DNA of 64,000 bases from Clavelina lepadiformis (GCF_947623445.1 NC_135248.1:12347820-12411819); one strand, 5' to 3'; counted from the stretch's first letter, positions 22,601 to 37,107 are shown. Numbers and translations: made by a program. Notes: generated by a model not told the origin, from the letters alone.

Positions 22601-25600
22601 CCTACCAGTTTCGGTTTTAGTCATCATACAATGTTAGTTACACTGCTGCTTGCTAGAGCAAGACAAAGAAACTTAGAGTATAATGCGGCTGGTAAGTTTT
22701 CACCGGTTTGGTCATATTTCACGTTCTATGCAACTGACTACGCAGTGAACATATGCAAATTTTTCCAATGCAAAATTAGCCACTTATAACTTCTTCAATG
22801 ACGAAGCATTTGCTTTCTGCTCTACTGTGTTGCGGTTAAGTTGATTATGTAGCTTGATGATTGCTGCTCCAGTTACGTAATATGGGTTGTTGCCATAAAC
22901 TAAATAACTATTAAAACAAAAAAGTGTTGATTTATTTCAAGTTCAGTGATAAGTTTTAAAAGGAAAATGTTATGTCTTTGTAACAAATTGCATTAAAAAG
23001 TTTGGAAAAGCTAATACTAAGGTATTAAAGGTTTTGCAAAAATTAAAGATTTTGCATTTGAAACAGGGAAGTTGAAAGTAGGTGCTGCTTAATGTAGCAG
23101 CTCAATACTGTATAATACTCCTTACTGTGTTCAGCGTGCATATGGTGCATTGTATCATGCATAATCGGTGTTAAGCCTCCATGCGTGTGAAACGTGTGAA
23201 TGTTTGACCAAGTACTTAAATTCAGATCATCCATTTCCTACTATTTATATATATCTATGCATGTTAAATAGAAACAAGTTTGTTTTGTTCTGGATTTTTA
23301 GACTGGGCTGTTCAATGGTGGTCAGCAACCAATTCTGCTTTCTGAACTTGCTGAATTCTCACCTCACAACAGAAACTGTAGTCCTTTCTATGGCAATACA
23401 CTCTGTTCTTATGTGTCACCACATGACAACAGCAGATGTACTAATTTAGCTGCTGCCACTTGTGGAATTGGAAAGAGGTTCACTTACAAACAAGATTATG
23501 CAATAATAGCCTCAAATAGAAAGCCGCTGTGTATAAAATTCATTTTACTACTTTCATAGTTTCACTTCTTTGTATATTTATATATACACACATACAGGCT
23601 ATGGAATGCATTTTGCCACTTTACTTTCTGTTCACTGTGACATTAAAGGGACTGTTTTATTTTAGTTTTTGTCGTAATCATCTGGAATTGCCAAAACCCG
23701 GAGAAATAACTGTTAATGGAATACCTCAAAAGAGCTCAACCAATTTTGCTGTCCACCCCCAACAACTTAATGAAAGGTAGGCTGTTAACGCCTTCAGACT
23801 TTATGCTTGAAATGTAGTAGGTTGTAGATTGTGAAATGCAATAATATTTGTAGCATAGAAAAGTTTTCAAATTTGAGCTTTCAACAGTTACTGAATGTTT
23901 TTTAGGTATTTAACTGCTGACAGGAGTCAAGTTTTGGTCAATGGCTCAACTTGCCCAGGCACAAAACCAGGTGATTATACAATAGTACAACTTAGCTGCG
24001 AGATTTTATCTCTTGAAGCATCACTCTCAGTAGATTTTTATTAGTACGATATATGTTAGTTCTGAGCCCAAAGAAGGTTTTTAAATATTGAAATAATTCT
24101 TTCTGATTGTTTTTAAATAATTAATAAACATTTTAATCATATCTTTCTCCTCAGGGAATATGCAGGGAATTACTCTCAATACACTGAATGGTGGATTTAC
24201 AGACACTTTACCCAGAAGGTACATCAGTCTTGTTTTGATCAATGTTTCCACGTCAATAACTGTACGTATCATTCTATAGACAGTGGGGCATCGATGTACT
24301 GTATACTTAATACTTATATAGGAATTCTGTTGCGCCAAAACTTGGTGGAGGAAAAGGGATAGATAAGCCAGACAGCAGGAGCGTAGGTGTGTCACAGAAC
24401 TCAGCCGCTTCTAGCATAGCAGTTCCAGTTTCTTTGTTTTCTAATCCATCTCTGGTCACTGATAGCAATCGGCTCACAAAAGAAAAGAAAATACAAGCGT
24501 CTATGAATGTAAGCACTAAGTAGTAAATAAGTATGTGGTAGAATAATTACATTATTCGTGAAAATAATATTTAATAAATCGTTATACTAATGTCTAGAAG
24601 AAACGTAGAGACTGTTATAACATTCTTGAATATTGAATTGCATAATGCACTTATGTGTTTAAATGTCGTTCAAAATATGATTATTAGATATTAGTATTTA
24701 CCTATATATATATATACATATAAATTTGAGCGCCAGCGCTGGTTTCCTGTTAGAGCACAATGCATGTGCAGTGTATTTTTGTGATATAGTGGCCACTGGA
24801 ATATATGTCATGCTGTGCTAGCCTATATTGTCACCATTGTGATGCAATCATACATTAAGGTTTCGTACATCTTTGATAAATGTATGAAATAGATGTTGAT
24901 CGCATTCAAATTGTGTTGTTTATTGTTCATCTAACTAGTGATAACTATTAAATATTTTGGGCGTGTAGGTGCCACAATCAACAGCTGGTGGCAATACTTT
25001 TGCGATGGATGGAGAATTTCTGCAAGCTTTTGTGGATTTTCTCAACCAAAATCAAGATCGTTTGACTGCTAAGCAACAGATCGAACTGCTCAATTCATTG
25101 GGAGTAACTGTGGCAACCGTTAAAAATCCAGAGGACCTACATGGAATATGTGCTTCTAAAAAGCAACAGACACACAGACGTGTGAATAACAATGTTCAAA
25201 AGTCTGTTAAAAACAGCCACAAAACAACTGTGTATAACATGCCAGCTTCTATGAACACATCAAGTTACGGTACTAACCACGTCACAAATCAAGCAATGAG
25301 TACTGTGAATCAAAGCAATCAAGTAAACGTCACTGGATTACAACCGTTTTCCCAGACTTCTGATTTGAAACGTAAAGCTGATGCTTGTGGTCAAGCACCA
25401 AGTAATGCGAAGAAACCCAAAAAATCAAGCACTTCATCAACTGCCAGTTCGTTGCAGCATTTGTCGTCAAGTGAGCTGGATAGACGTGTGCTGGAGGCCT
25501 TGGCTTCTGTTGGTGGCCTAACTGTACCACATAAGAATGACAATACAGTGGAAACGCCAAAAATTTTGAACAAGAGCAAGTACGCCAAGTTAAATTCCAC

Positions 25601-28600
25601 TTCCAGTCGCCTTACTACAAAGTTAGACTTCAGCAAGCAAATTATATTGCCATCAGTGAACATTTCCGTGAACCGCAACAAGAATTCAGACAAGCTTAAT
25701 GTGGAAACATCTGTGAATGCACTGAGAAAGTATGTTGACTTGCAAATTGACAACAGTTTAAGGAACCAAGACTTGTTTCCATTGGGGCCTTTTTGTGATG
25801 ATGGAAGCTTAGGTCTGTGCACTTGTGTGCCATCACAGTCCGAGGTGCAACCCGTCATTAAATCAAAGAACATTCAACCATTTACGAAAAGACACAAAAA
25901 TGTAGATTGTGAAACATGCAGAAAGATGTTGTATGCAGATCCATCTCAGAATTATTTTCACAAACATTTACATTTTCCTTTTATGACATGCATGGAAACA
26001 AAACAAGTAGAAAAACTAATGCGTGGCCATGAATCGCCTGGAGTAGCAACAGCACAAGGCAAACAGTGTGTTACGGACGATCCTGCTTCACCAACAAAAC
26101 GATCTTCTGTCAGTAGACATTGCCGTCGTTTGAATCAAAACACCAAAAAGTGGAAAGCGTTATACAAGAGAGAGAAAAAACAAATCAAACTTCTTACAGA
26201 AGCAGCCAAAGCAAGCCCAAAAGAGACAGCACTTGTGTTAAGCAAACTTGGTACAAAACCAATTACTTGTGCAGCACAGCGTAAAACATGTGCCAAAGTT
26301 CCATCGCTGTGTACCCTTACAGATCGTAGTGGTGCTCGGCAGTGTGAAAACAAAGCCCTACCATTTGCTTGTTATTGCCATAACCACATCTGGCATTCAG
26401 AGATACAACAACTTTACAAACTGGATACTTCCATGAATGTAGTTGCAGACATCTATGTGGACCCACCAAGTGCAAAACAAAGAAAGAAAACTAAACTTCC
26501 ACCTTTGAGCAAACGAAAGAGGAGGCGCATTAAAAAGGGGAAACTGTCTAAAACGGACCCTCAAGCTTCAGACAGCCATCAAGAGAATAATTCTCCAAAG
26601 CCGATTGCAAAGTTAGAAGTCCTTGCTGACTTGCCATCTCCGTCTAAAGAAAAAAGCTTGAACACTCCTAGCGAATTACAGGGCGACAGTGTTGACGAAA
26701 ATAAAAACAACAATGCAGATGGAACAACCAATCTTGCCTCGAATGTGTCTGGCAACGGCTTGCCCATAGCAGTTGATGATGACAGTAACTGCGGTGTATT
26801 TGAAGCATTTAGCCTGGACGGAAATGAGCTGCTGAATGATGTTATGCCTAACATGTTTTCCGAACTAGGTTTATTTTCTGGAAAATCAAGCGAAGTTTTG
26901 GACAACGCATTGCTTTTGGCAGGAGCTGTAGATTCAGAAAACTCAAATATTGACATAAACATTGACGAACTTAATGAAAATGGACTATTTTTTCCCTCAA
27001 TTAACAGCATGGAATCACGTAATGCGGCTATAAATGAAACCATTGTAATAGACAGCAGTGATGACCAGAAAGACACGTCAACTACTATTGGAAGTGCAAA
27101 AGCTTCTGCGGAGTCTTCAGCACAAACAAACAACCCAAATTTACCTTCAAGTACAAATGGTTCTCGAAGCACATCTCCATGCGCTGTGGCCTCACAACAA
27201 AGTATTGGATTAAGCCAGTCAAGCAGTTCCTGCAGTCAGATTTCACTTGTGCCACCGCAGATCAATTCAGATGAAGATATTTCAAAGTGGTTACCTGGGA
27301 CCCAGTTTTCTGACAATGTGCTGACTGAGAAAAAAGAAAACTTGAGTATGTGCTTTTTTTCTGTAGACTAAGCTTTAACATAACAACCGTAACCTTTTTA
27401 CTTTAAATATGAGTGCTCCAAATTGATTTATCATTGTAGTTTCCTAGTGCAACGGTTCCAAACCTTTTTTGGTTAGCAACACCCTAAATTGCTTACCCTA
27501 CCGATTTTATTTTAACATTAATTATTGGCTTGTAAGTAATTATCGGCATAGAACGTATAATTATATATATATGTAAATATAGCCCAAGTGTTAGACTACC
27601 AATCAGGTAAAATTGGATAATCTTTGTCGGCGTACCTGATAATTTCTTACGACACACTGGTGCCGCTGGTCAGCGGTTGCTGTATATATGCATAACTGTC
27701 GTCCATTCGAAAAGCTTATAAGTTTATGAAACAACAGAAAGATAAGTTGAAATCGTTAAAATATCACGCGTGGATGCAATAACACAATCACTTAATCACA
27801 GCAAAAATCCTATGAAATGTTTTTATTGTCCTGTTTACCATTCTAAAGCTAAAACTTGAATCATTTCATGGTTCTGTGATATATATAGTCTGGTATGATT
27901 CAATGCAACTCAGTCATAACAACGAGATATGAACACTTTATAAAACAAGGTGTAGCTGGTGAGTCCACGTCGTTGGATTCTTCAATTGTTGAAGACCTGC
28001 ATGAATTGGAAGGAGTAATACAGAGCTTACAGGACGAAACTGCTCAAAACAACTCACAATGTAACAGGGAGTTATCCACCAGTTCATTAAACGCTGATGA
28101 GTACACCAGCATTCTGGCCAGAGAACTTTCAATGGTATGGTGTTTGCACTTTAATGGAATGTTCTTGTGTAAGTTGTGTTGCTCCAATTCGAGTTCTTCT
28201 GTTGTAGCATGTTAGGTGTTGACTAGTTTCAATCATAGTGTTATATAAAATGTCACAAAAGTCTGGTTGGTAGATCAGAGTACACTTACATAAACAAATA
28301 CACTTGATATATCTGTAAATCCAATACAACTGTTACAGGATGCTGAAAACAAGGCATTTCATTCTTCGTTGTCAAGCAGCCCAATAATTACTCCACCACC
28401 AGAAACCGTGTCATGGAGCAGCGTACCATCAAGTCCTGCAGAACACGCAAATATCAATATAACAACGGCGAGCAACATCACTTTCAACCTTACACAAACA
28501 AACAGACTTCAACAACCTACCGTGCTTAGCACTGATGATGCTGGGATTAGAATAAAATATTCCAATGTTGGATTGAAAGCAAAGGGTCTTAGTCCAAAAG

Positions 28601-31253
28601 GAAACCGCAAAACCAAAAACAGAACCCCAAGTAAAAGAAAACCAAATAATGCCAACAGGTCAAACTTACCGATGGACCAAATCCTGCCTTCACTCAGTGA
28701 AAACAACTTAAAAACCGGTCCAGGAAGATTGTCCAACACAAGCATTTTAAACAACAGCAAAACCACCCAGGCAAAGCCTACCAATGTCATTAAAGCGGCA
28801 ATGAACTCGGTCAGTGTGAAATCAAAAGGAGGCAAGAAACCCAGATGTACTGCTCCAGTACCAAAGTAAGACATAACTTATTATTTCTCTGCATAAAATG
28901 TGCTTCATTCGCAGAAATTGCTTTAGTGTTGTGGGTATTTGCATAAGAAGATTCTGAAACATTTTTGTTATAATCGCAGAGTAAAACAATTTACAACTTG
29001 TTTTCAGTTTCTTTCCAGCGAACACTCCCCATACAGTTGCATTTTCACCGCAGTCTATTCGCATGCAACCCAGACTGGTGACTGGTAATGTAGTTTGCGC
29101 GTCAGTAAAGGGGAATAGTGCGGTAAGCTTCCTACTTAACCATATTCATCTTGTGCAGCAGCAGTGCATTGAACTATAGATATATCATGATTCTCTGCAT
29201 GGGTATTGATTGATATAAATCTTTATATGTTGTCATAATCTGCATGCGGTTAATGAATATTGATTGCTGTATTTTTGTGTGTTTTTATCTAGGTAAACAA
29301 CCAAAGCATGGTCCTAATACCAGTCAGTGCTGTTGTACGCACCGCAAATCAAACAGTCTTACAGGGCACAGGCCAAAATCTTGGCATAGCTTTTGCAGTT
29401 CCAGCACAAGCCAATTCTGCAAGCCCAAACATGAACACAATAATTCCAATACGAGGAAATGCCTTGCTATCTGGAGTGAGTAATGGTCAGCAAGTGCTTA
29501 TCTTGAATGGAGCGCAGACGACTTTGGCTTCAGTTAGCGGTAATTACTGTTTTAGTACTTACAATTGAACTTGTATGTGGTTATAATGTTGACTGTGGTG
29601 AATGCATTTGAGAATTAGGGATATATTTTGGTGTATTGTTAATTGTAAAACTAACTAAACAACAGTGTTTTTTCTTCCACTGGTAGTTTCTATGTAACAA
29701 ACAATAACACATGGGTTAGGTTTGGTTGGATTTTACGATTAGTTGCAATAAAAGATTTTGAAATTGATCTGAATTTTCATTGGTTATAGTTGCAGGTGCG
29801 GTTCCAGTTAATACAAATCTAAACCAATCACCTACTGTAAAACCAGCAGAAAAAGGTATATTGTCAAGTCATTTCATGCTCGTTTGTTTCCGGAAGGTTT
29901 TATATTTACAAATTGGATCTTAATTGCTTCATTTATCGCTTTTTTTATACAGAGCAATGTCAAAACTTAGGTCATGGAATGTCCACAAAAGCAGGCATCG
30001 CTACATACCAGCAAAATCCATCTTTTGGACCAAATGGAACATCTAAACCGGTTCTTGTACAGTCTGCTGTGAAACCAGCCACAGAACATTCTAAAACGCA
30101 CAGAATTTCGTCTCCAACAGTTGTGCTTCCATCAACATCAGTCGCTCAAACTTCATCGCCTGTTTTTACAAATATTGACCGCAGTGTTGGTTCGATTGTG
30201 ACCACAGCAGCTCAGAATCAAGGGTCACAATTGCTTTCACCAAAGTTGTCGCTGAACGCTACCATATCCTGTTCTGCATCATCGCTTTTGTCCAAGACTA
30301 CCACTGTGAAAGACGCTAGAACTGTGCCCGAAGTGATGAAGACTTCTCCATCTAGTAAAGGGGGTACAGTGCACTGGAATCAGACTATGGCAGGACCAGA
30401 CGCCCCTTTGCCGCAACCAAGAATGTATGGGTCCGTCGGGGGTCAAACTTCAAACATGTTGTACTGTCGACGCATCAGTCCTTCTTTAAATAACACTCAA
30501 CATGTCATAGTTGGACGTTTGGGTTCACTCGGAAGAGTGGGTCTGTCAAGACTGACCATCGGTGATCAAGCCAATGGTTTTGAAAGATTAACTTTCAGCA
30601 ATCAAATAAAAGGCCCTTTGGTTTCAAGTGAAGTCATTTCAGAGCCAAAAAATCTTGAGCAAGCCAACAATGAAAACTTAAAGACTGTTACTTCCAGAAG
30701 CAACAGTACCCAAGTAAATAAAAGTTGTTTGCATTCAACAACTAATGACCTGCAAGGTTCCAGTTTGAATGCTACAGACGCTAATGTTGTAGTTGCCTTG
30801 GGTACATCACAAGATTCGTGCACTGTGTCAGATGCAAAATCTCCTGGAAGTAATTTAGACACAGAAACTGGTAATTCTCCTCTGCCTTGCCACAAAGTTA
30901 ATCAAACTTTAAACAATGAGGAGATCATAAAGCTTCAAACTTCAACGCCAGTCCGGCACAATTCAAGGAAGTCCGACCACAAAATGACGCTGCAAGATCC
31001 AGACTTTTGCGACTCACTGGAGGAAGAAACGGATCGACTTCAACCTGACATCAGCAGCACCTATCCAATGATGCACCTGATGAAGGATAAAAAGGTTTCG
31101 AATCCATTTCCTTTAAAGCCGAGGACACCGAGCAGTATAAACGAAACGGTTTTACCATCTTCTGTTGATAAAATTAAAGATGGAGACAGTGGGAAAGTGC
31201 TGGTTAACTGTGCAAAAGCGACGCGTAGAGCTGCGATTCTCAGAAAACGTTAA
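19652..31253 (+). CDS. INO80D: INO80D-like subunit of the INO80 chromatin-remodelling complex
   Basis: Nuclear accessory subunit type. Exons in phase: 19652-19691 (tentative start, MENVSDDDCSKCM), 21801-21982, 23302-23477, 23666-23776, 23906-23970, 24155-24218, 24322-24508, 24969-27345, about 27958-28134, 28339-28865, 29008-29122, 29293-29539, about 29790-29864 and 29953-31253, giving roughly 1,880 residues. Family marks: half zinc module CSYVSPHDNSRCTN joined across a splice to FCRNHLELPKPG (human form CEYV...RCTN...YCNSHL); a CRRLNQNTKKWKALYKREKK helix; second module CTLTDRSGARQCENKALPFA then CYCHNHI; basic tail KQRKKTKLPPLSKRKRRR; acidic stretch MPNMFSELGLF. These follow human INO80D in the same order. 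The protein is much longer than human (about 1,027 aa), with Ser/Thr/Asn-rich C-terminal exons. The first half-module seen in vertebrates is not clear. The start exon rests on phase and a strong GTAAGA donor only. Confidence 0.78.
27441..27690. repeat. Possible hAT-like relic in an INO80D intron
   Basis: The left part reads GCAACGGTTCCAAACCTTTT, like many hAT-related insertions, and the right part near 27650-27683 reads ACACTGGTGCCGCTGGTCAG then CGGTTGC. The termini do not pair well and no target duplication was seen. This is a weak call. Confidence 0.25.
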
Positions 31254-33023
31254 CCTTGTGTGTTGTGTACGATGTCTATGGTGCTCCCTTTTACATTTCT
31301 GTCGAAAGATTTTTACCTAGAGGTTAGAGTTATGTTACATTGTCACATATTCTTGGCTGTGTTTTTGATAAAAGCTTTTCTTACCGTTAATGAATGCATT
31401 TTCTGGATTCAGATGTGTTTCTTTTAACGAATCTACTTCTCTGATTTTTAAAGTAACAAGCCGTAACATTAAGAAAATCTATTCACGTTTCAACACTGTA
31501 GGAATGGTGCAGTACCCTGAAAGCGATCAAGTAATGTTTACTTTCCCTGCTGGTATTGGCATCAAATTGTGCTATGAAATGTTTCTAGCATTACAGCGGC
31601 GATCATAAATGAATTGTTTTTATGTGTCCCCGCAAACTGCCTTCAAGAAATTTATATTTTATTTCAAGATACTTTCCGCGTGTTCGTGTAATTGCGCTTG
31701 CAGTAGCAATCATAGATGATATTGTGCCGTCCTTACAGCTGTTGTTATTGTTTCCTACATAAGATCTTTTTAGTGTTCTGTTTCAAATACACATTTATCC
31801 TATACAAAGGTGTGGTCAAAACATACGCGCGCCATTATTGCCGCCTGTGCAATTATTTTTATTGGGCCATTACGTTTCAGATAAATTCCAGTTAAACACA
31901 CTTTGGTAACGCCCACATTTCGGCGGCTGGGTATGACCGTTGTCAGTTTATGACTAGCATTAATGATTAACAAGCGTTCGCTGTTAATGGTCACTGCTCG
32001 TAGCCGTAAGTGGAACGTGTGCGTATAACGCTGGTCAGAGTTATTTTGTGGGACATCTTCTACAACTTTTCTATTCGACTTTGAAGTAAATTTACAACAG
32101 TTAACTTCCTGGTGACAAATCTGTTGAGCAAGGACTAAGATGTCTACAGTTTAGAAAAAGGCAAACACTTGAAGTAAAAATAAGTGAACAGTATTTTACA
32201 CAAAGTCAATCCCAATCAGACATCAACATTTTACGCCACAGTTAATACTGTTTCTACTGGGATACGTAATGCATCACATAAAAAGCTTGTCCCGTCGCTA
32301 GTTTGTTTCACAACTGTAGACGTTGGTTGTTTCTGTGTTTTCGTTTAGGCCCACTGTCAGGCGGTGATTCAACAGCATTTTGGAGTCAACCTGAGCAGCA
32401 GGTTAGTTGATCAGAATTCAATGTAATGAGTAATGACGTTACGTAGCACAGTTTGTAAGCAAATTTACGTCACGATGTTACGCATCAATGCACGTGATCA
32501 GCTGGTTGGTTCATTCGCTTTATGTGGTTCCGTTTCATGATGAACGTAAACAGTTATCTCCAGTACCGGCAATAAGCTAGCGTAAGATTGTGTTTTGAAT
32601 GCTTCGAAACCAGGTTACGATCAAGTAATTGCAGGGTACATTTCAGACAAAACAAGCTTTAGGCGTTTTACCAACAAAGGCAAGTGTAGTGTAGTAAATA
32701 ATATTTAAAAATGCCTTGTGGTCTAAAACTTAGCTACCGTTCTGTTCTGGGCCGTCTGAAAGTGGCATTTACCCTGTCTACTACTTGCGTGATCTTCCCA
32801 AACGTCAGATATCGTGTTAGTTGTAGATGTAATACTTGCCAGAAATAGTTCCTTGTAGCCTATTAAGTCTCCTCTAGCTTACGTTGGAAATGTAAAGTTT
32901 TACTAGTAAAGCTAGATAGGACTTACTGACTAGATAGAATACAGCATGTAAATTAAGGCAGTTCATAACTTGTTAACATTTATTTCAGCATTTGTTGCCA
33001 CCAGTGAATAAAATTTGACAATT
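31254..33023. other. 3' flank of INO80D-like gene and upstream region of PCTP-like gene
   Basis: No supported gene. A splice acceptor (TTTATTTCAG) at about 32980-32989, 34 bp before the PCTP start codon, suggests that the start exon begins there and that a non-coding first exon lies further upstream. Nothing else stands out. Confidence 0.4.
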
Positions 33024-34558
33024 ATGGTTACTTCCTTTAAAGAACAAGAATTTGACATTGCCGTTAAGGAAATGGAATGTCCAGATGTTTCTGGATGGGA
33101 ACTGTTTGTAGAGACGCATGGAATCAAAGTTTTTCGCTACTACAGAGTTGTAAGTGTTTGAAACAACATTTTCAACACATTCTATTGCCAACAAGATAAG
33201 AAGTGATTTTGTAATTTCTTTACAGCAATCAAAGCTCTATGAATACAAAGTTTTTGGCATAACCAATATGGATGCAGATAAGTGTGCATTAGTTTACATG
33301 GATATTGCATACAGAAAGACATGGGACTCTTATGTGAAAGGTAAATATTGTAAATTGTATCGGTTTACGTTATTCCGTTTACACTTAACTGGTAAGCCAT
33401 GGAATGAATTTTTACGGTATCATATTGGTTATTAGATTGCATAAAGGTACAGTTCCAGTATTTTGTTATATTTTTAAGCATCTCAGTGCAAGGCATACTA
33501 GTTGGTTTTATCAATGTGTAGAATCAATCATATCAATGTGTTCTGGTGTGGCTTGAATTATTAATTGTGGGCTTCATGTCTGTTATAGAGTTAACATATT
33601 TGCGAAAGGGCGATCCAGAAGTCATCTACTGGGAAGTTGCTTATCCCTGGCCGATGTCAAACAGAGATGTATATTTACGCATTTTTTCGTTTTCTTTACT
33701 TCTACTAGCTTTGATTTATTGTGCTTATGAAAGTCTGTTTGTGTTATATGATGAATCAATGCCCACTTGCAACAGTGGAAAGTAGACCAAGACAAATGAT
33801 ACACGCTGATTTTTAAATTAAATTGCTTTATTTTAATATGTTCAGTACGTGTACTTGAGACAGGCGAAGACGATGATCAAAAACGAGAAAAATGTCTATG
33901 CAATTTTGGGAAGGTATTCTCAGCATAAATATAGGCAATGATGGGAAGCACCTTATTTAAGAAGACGTTTTGAATAATTTTAATGCGCAACTAACTACAC
34001 GTGTATATTTCTAAGTAGCTTACTTTGCATATTGAATGTATAATGCACAAGTTGTCAACATAAATGTATGTTTTACTATAGATTATAACAGATTTGTTGT
34101 TACCAATTTTAATATGATGTAAGATCTAAATTTATTTCAACATCCGTAGATCAGCAAAACCTGGTGAACTTGAAGAAAGAGAAACGGTCGATCCCAAAAG
34201 AGGAGTTATTCGTGTCGATGATTACCTGCAATCTATGGTCATTGCTGACAATGGCAAAGGCACAAGTAGAAGTAAGCCTGTGTGTTTATGCTATGTCAAA
34301 CACTACTTTGTGATACTTCTATATTGCTGGGTCCATACGTGTTATTTTATGTGCTAAGCTATATTTAAGAACTATGTACTGTACTCACTATTTCCACACA
34401 CTACGACAACTCCGTTTATGTTTCTAGTATACATGCACTATTATGACAACCCAAAGGGCCATATCCCGGCCGTGGTGGTGAATTGGGCGGCAAAGACCGG
34501 TGTTGCAAGTTTCCTGACAACGCTGGAAGAAGCTTGCAGGAGCTATCGTTTGGAATGA
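33024..34558 (+). CDS. pctp: Phosphatidylcholine transfer protein (START domain, PCTP/STARD2 type)
   Basis: Soluble START-domain protein that carries phosphatidylcholine between membranes. Six exons fit in phase: 33024-33149, 33226-33340, 33589-33668, 33846-33913, 34150-34271 and 34428-34558, about 213 residues, matching the known length of roughly 214. Diagnostic blocks: SGWELFVETHGIKVFRYY, YEYKVFGITNMDADKCALVY, MDIAYRKTWDSYVKE, EVIYWEVAYPWPMSNRD, YVYLRQAKTMIKNEKNVYAI, RGVIRVDDYLQSMVIADNGK, and IYMHYYDNPKGHIPAVVVNW followed by AAKTGVASFL. The whole protein is START domain, with no signal peptide or membrane helix. The join NRD|YVYLR uses the donor at 33669, not the longer open reading through it. 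PCTP fits better than other START proteins because of the NRDYVYLR and DNPKGHIP blocks. Confidence 0.93.
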
Positions 34559-37081
34559 AGCTCTGTTATCAAAATAACCAACAGCCCGTTACGCCGCCAC
34601 CCACTTCAAGCGTAAGCCCGTACAGTGGCCTCGATTCGCTTCAAACGTCACATGTTGCGCCTCTGTTTTTTGAGTCACAGCTTCGTGTTATGCATATGTT
34701 TGTTTTTAATTTTAATATTTTAGTATTTACATCTAGATGTTTCAAATCTGCTCTTAATAACAACGTGAATCGCCATGTGCTTTAGAGCACCTGGGAGTGT
34801 TACAACCGTACTGCAATTGCTTTGCATTTTGTAAACGTAGCTGTTGATTTGCAGTAGTAGGCTTGCTGTACTAACTAGTGTACTTTCTTTACCTAAAAAC
34901 TGTTTTGAGTTGGGGATTGATTAATATTGTGTTTTTTTTCTGCTGTAAAGCAATCGAAGTAGCAAAGTCCTCTTTAAATCTTTTGCTAGATAATAATTGA
35001 AGTTAATCACATACACACACCGTGATTTTCTGTTCAATTGAAGGTAATTTATCACTTTTTTTGATTACGCGATTTGTTTTTCACGGTTGAATAAGGCGGG
35101 CCGAAAAATGTGCTCGTAGGCGTTGGTCGTATGAATGTGGTCCCGTTCAAACAAAATTTTATTGACACAGGGGCCGACCTCTCACTTAGCAACATCGTCC
35201 CATATTTGTTAAGTAATCACGTTTGGATTGGCAAATTCTAAGAGCCTTTAACTGTAGTGGCTTTGTCTTTGTGTCTATTGAGCATGTTTATCTTGCACTG
35301 TAGATTAATTGGGCACTCCTTATAATTCTTTCAAAGAAATAATATCATAACCAGCACAAAATGATAAACAGCGAAACAAAACTATCGCCGAGTGAAATAG
35401 TTCCAACTGCTTATCGAGTGTACAACAGACAAGATTCGTTTCTGTTGTTTGTTGTTATGTAATACAAAACACGTCCTTGTGTAAACAGCGGTATAGCTGG
35501 CATTCAAAGCATTTTAAAGGCATTTGTTTTGATGTTAAACAACGGAAGTGCCCGATCTGTCACGACATAACGACTATCGTGATTAGCACCGCCCTCGCGA
35601 TGGTTTAGTTTGTGACATGATTTAAAGTTCCACAATGTTTGATTGTGCTAGTTATTGGAACTAGTTTTTATTTCTTTCAGTTGTTTATTTGAGCATTGAG
35701 CCGTTTGACTGTTGTCTAAATTTTCTGACATATGTTTCGTTGATTTGTCGCGTTCCTCACCCCTTGTACAAAACTTTTGATGCAGTATTGTGAAACGTGC
35801 TTTGTTCATCATTGTGCCTTGCTACGTTTGTTTGTACACATCCAGCTCGCTCTTGTACCGCAATTACCAATTTTTAAATTTTAGTTGCTTTGTGTTCGTA
35901 ATTTTTATAGCATTATTTATGCATTAACATTTATTTTTTGTCCAATGCCTTGTTCTAGATTATGTTGCTGACATGGCTATATCACAAGGTTTCGTTTTAG
36001 TCGATCGTATTACTTCAATTTTTCAGCGCGAAGTTTACTACATAATCAAGCAACTTTAAATTATGCTGTTTTGTGTGAAAAGTGGAAGGGCGAAAGACAG
36101 CTTGACATGCCCCCGTTTAGTCCCCATGGAGTTGGCAAAGAATGCAAGGGCAGTCCAAGCTTGCCCTGCTCAAGGACTTTAAATTAAATCTATAAAAGCA
36201 ATCTAGAGGTGTCATTATTGAAAGGGGGGATATAGAGAAAAATGTTTTCACCCTTTCTATGTCTTTGCTTTAGTGCCGTATATATATAAATGCCGCCACA
36301 TTCTCAGTGGCTTTTTGCTCCTGTCTTTATTCTTCGATTAACTTCTGGTTCTCAGCACTTTTCTTCTATGTTCAATGCGGGCTACTGTAGGAATGCAGCC
36401 TTGAACAACTTTAAGGTTCGCGTCTTTAACTGACTGGCATAATCAAGGATTTGTTTCAAGCTTTCTGGGTGATTTGAACCTAGAACAAAAAGTTACTGAA
36501 GAAGACAAAAACACCATTGATTAGTTGTTGATTAGTTCACCATGAAGTATAAGTCGGCTTTACCGTTTTCGTCAGAATTTTGCGGTTTGTTGTTCCGGCT
36601 GAAATCCAGCTTTCTTGCTCAAGGTTGTTGATAGGCAGGTAGCGGCAGGATACATCAGTTTTTAGTGCGGAAAGTTTTTTTTGTTTGCGAATTTGTTAAG
36701 TTGTCATTGTTACAGAAGGCTATAAAACAGACAGTATACAAGCTAATGTTTTCTACATATCTGCTTTTATTTTCACATTAACGTTTGCCATATTGATATC
36801 GGAAGACACGCTTTGCTCAATACTACGCCTCCAGAAATAACATATATCCAGGAATTTCCAAATTAGGAATTATATTACATCATGACACAAAATTGTTCGT
36901 ATAACAAATAACAAAATATTTTGAATAAAAGTTAAGTTTTTTGTTGTTTAAGTCGTGGACGAATATGAGACAAAGTAACAGCAACGACAAACTTATGCAA
37001 AAATATAAATACAAAATGAGTGGGTGAAGCCGACAGAACTTGCTATACACCTGTTTTAAAGGTCGTATCTTTTGTTGTCGG
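34559..37081. other. Long gene-free interval between PCTP and the GTPase cluster
   Basis: About 2.5 kb in which I see no credible exon on either strand, no paired repeats and no RNA gene. I looked for the missing C-terminal exons of GTPase copy A here (minus strand) and did not find them. Confidence 0.4.
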
Positions 37082-37087
37082 TTTATT
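37082..37087 (-). terminator. Polyadenylation signal of GTPase copy A
   Basis: AATAAA on the minus strand, 20 bp after the copy A stop codon. It supports a real transcript end here rather than a chance break. Confidence 0.5.
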
Positions 37088-37107
37088 GTTTCAGTACAGA
37101 ATTAAAC

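Noticed and set aside
22631-22691. Short exon MLVTLLLARARQRNLEY with GTAAGT donor
   Set aside because: Its phase does not fit the next INO80D-like exon, which needs phase 0.
26579-27172. 197-codon minus-strand open frame
   Set aside because: Shadow of the large INO80D-like exon on the other strand.
31390-31608. 72-codon open frame after the INO80D-like stop
   Set aside because: No recognisable family or splice partners; most likely 3' flank.
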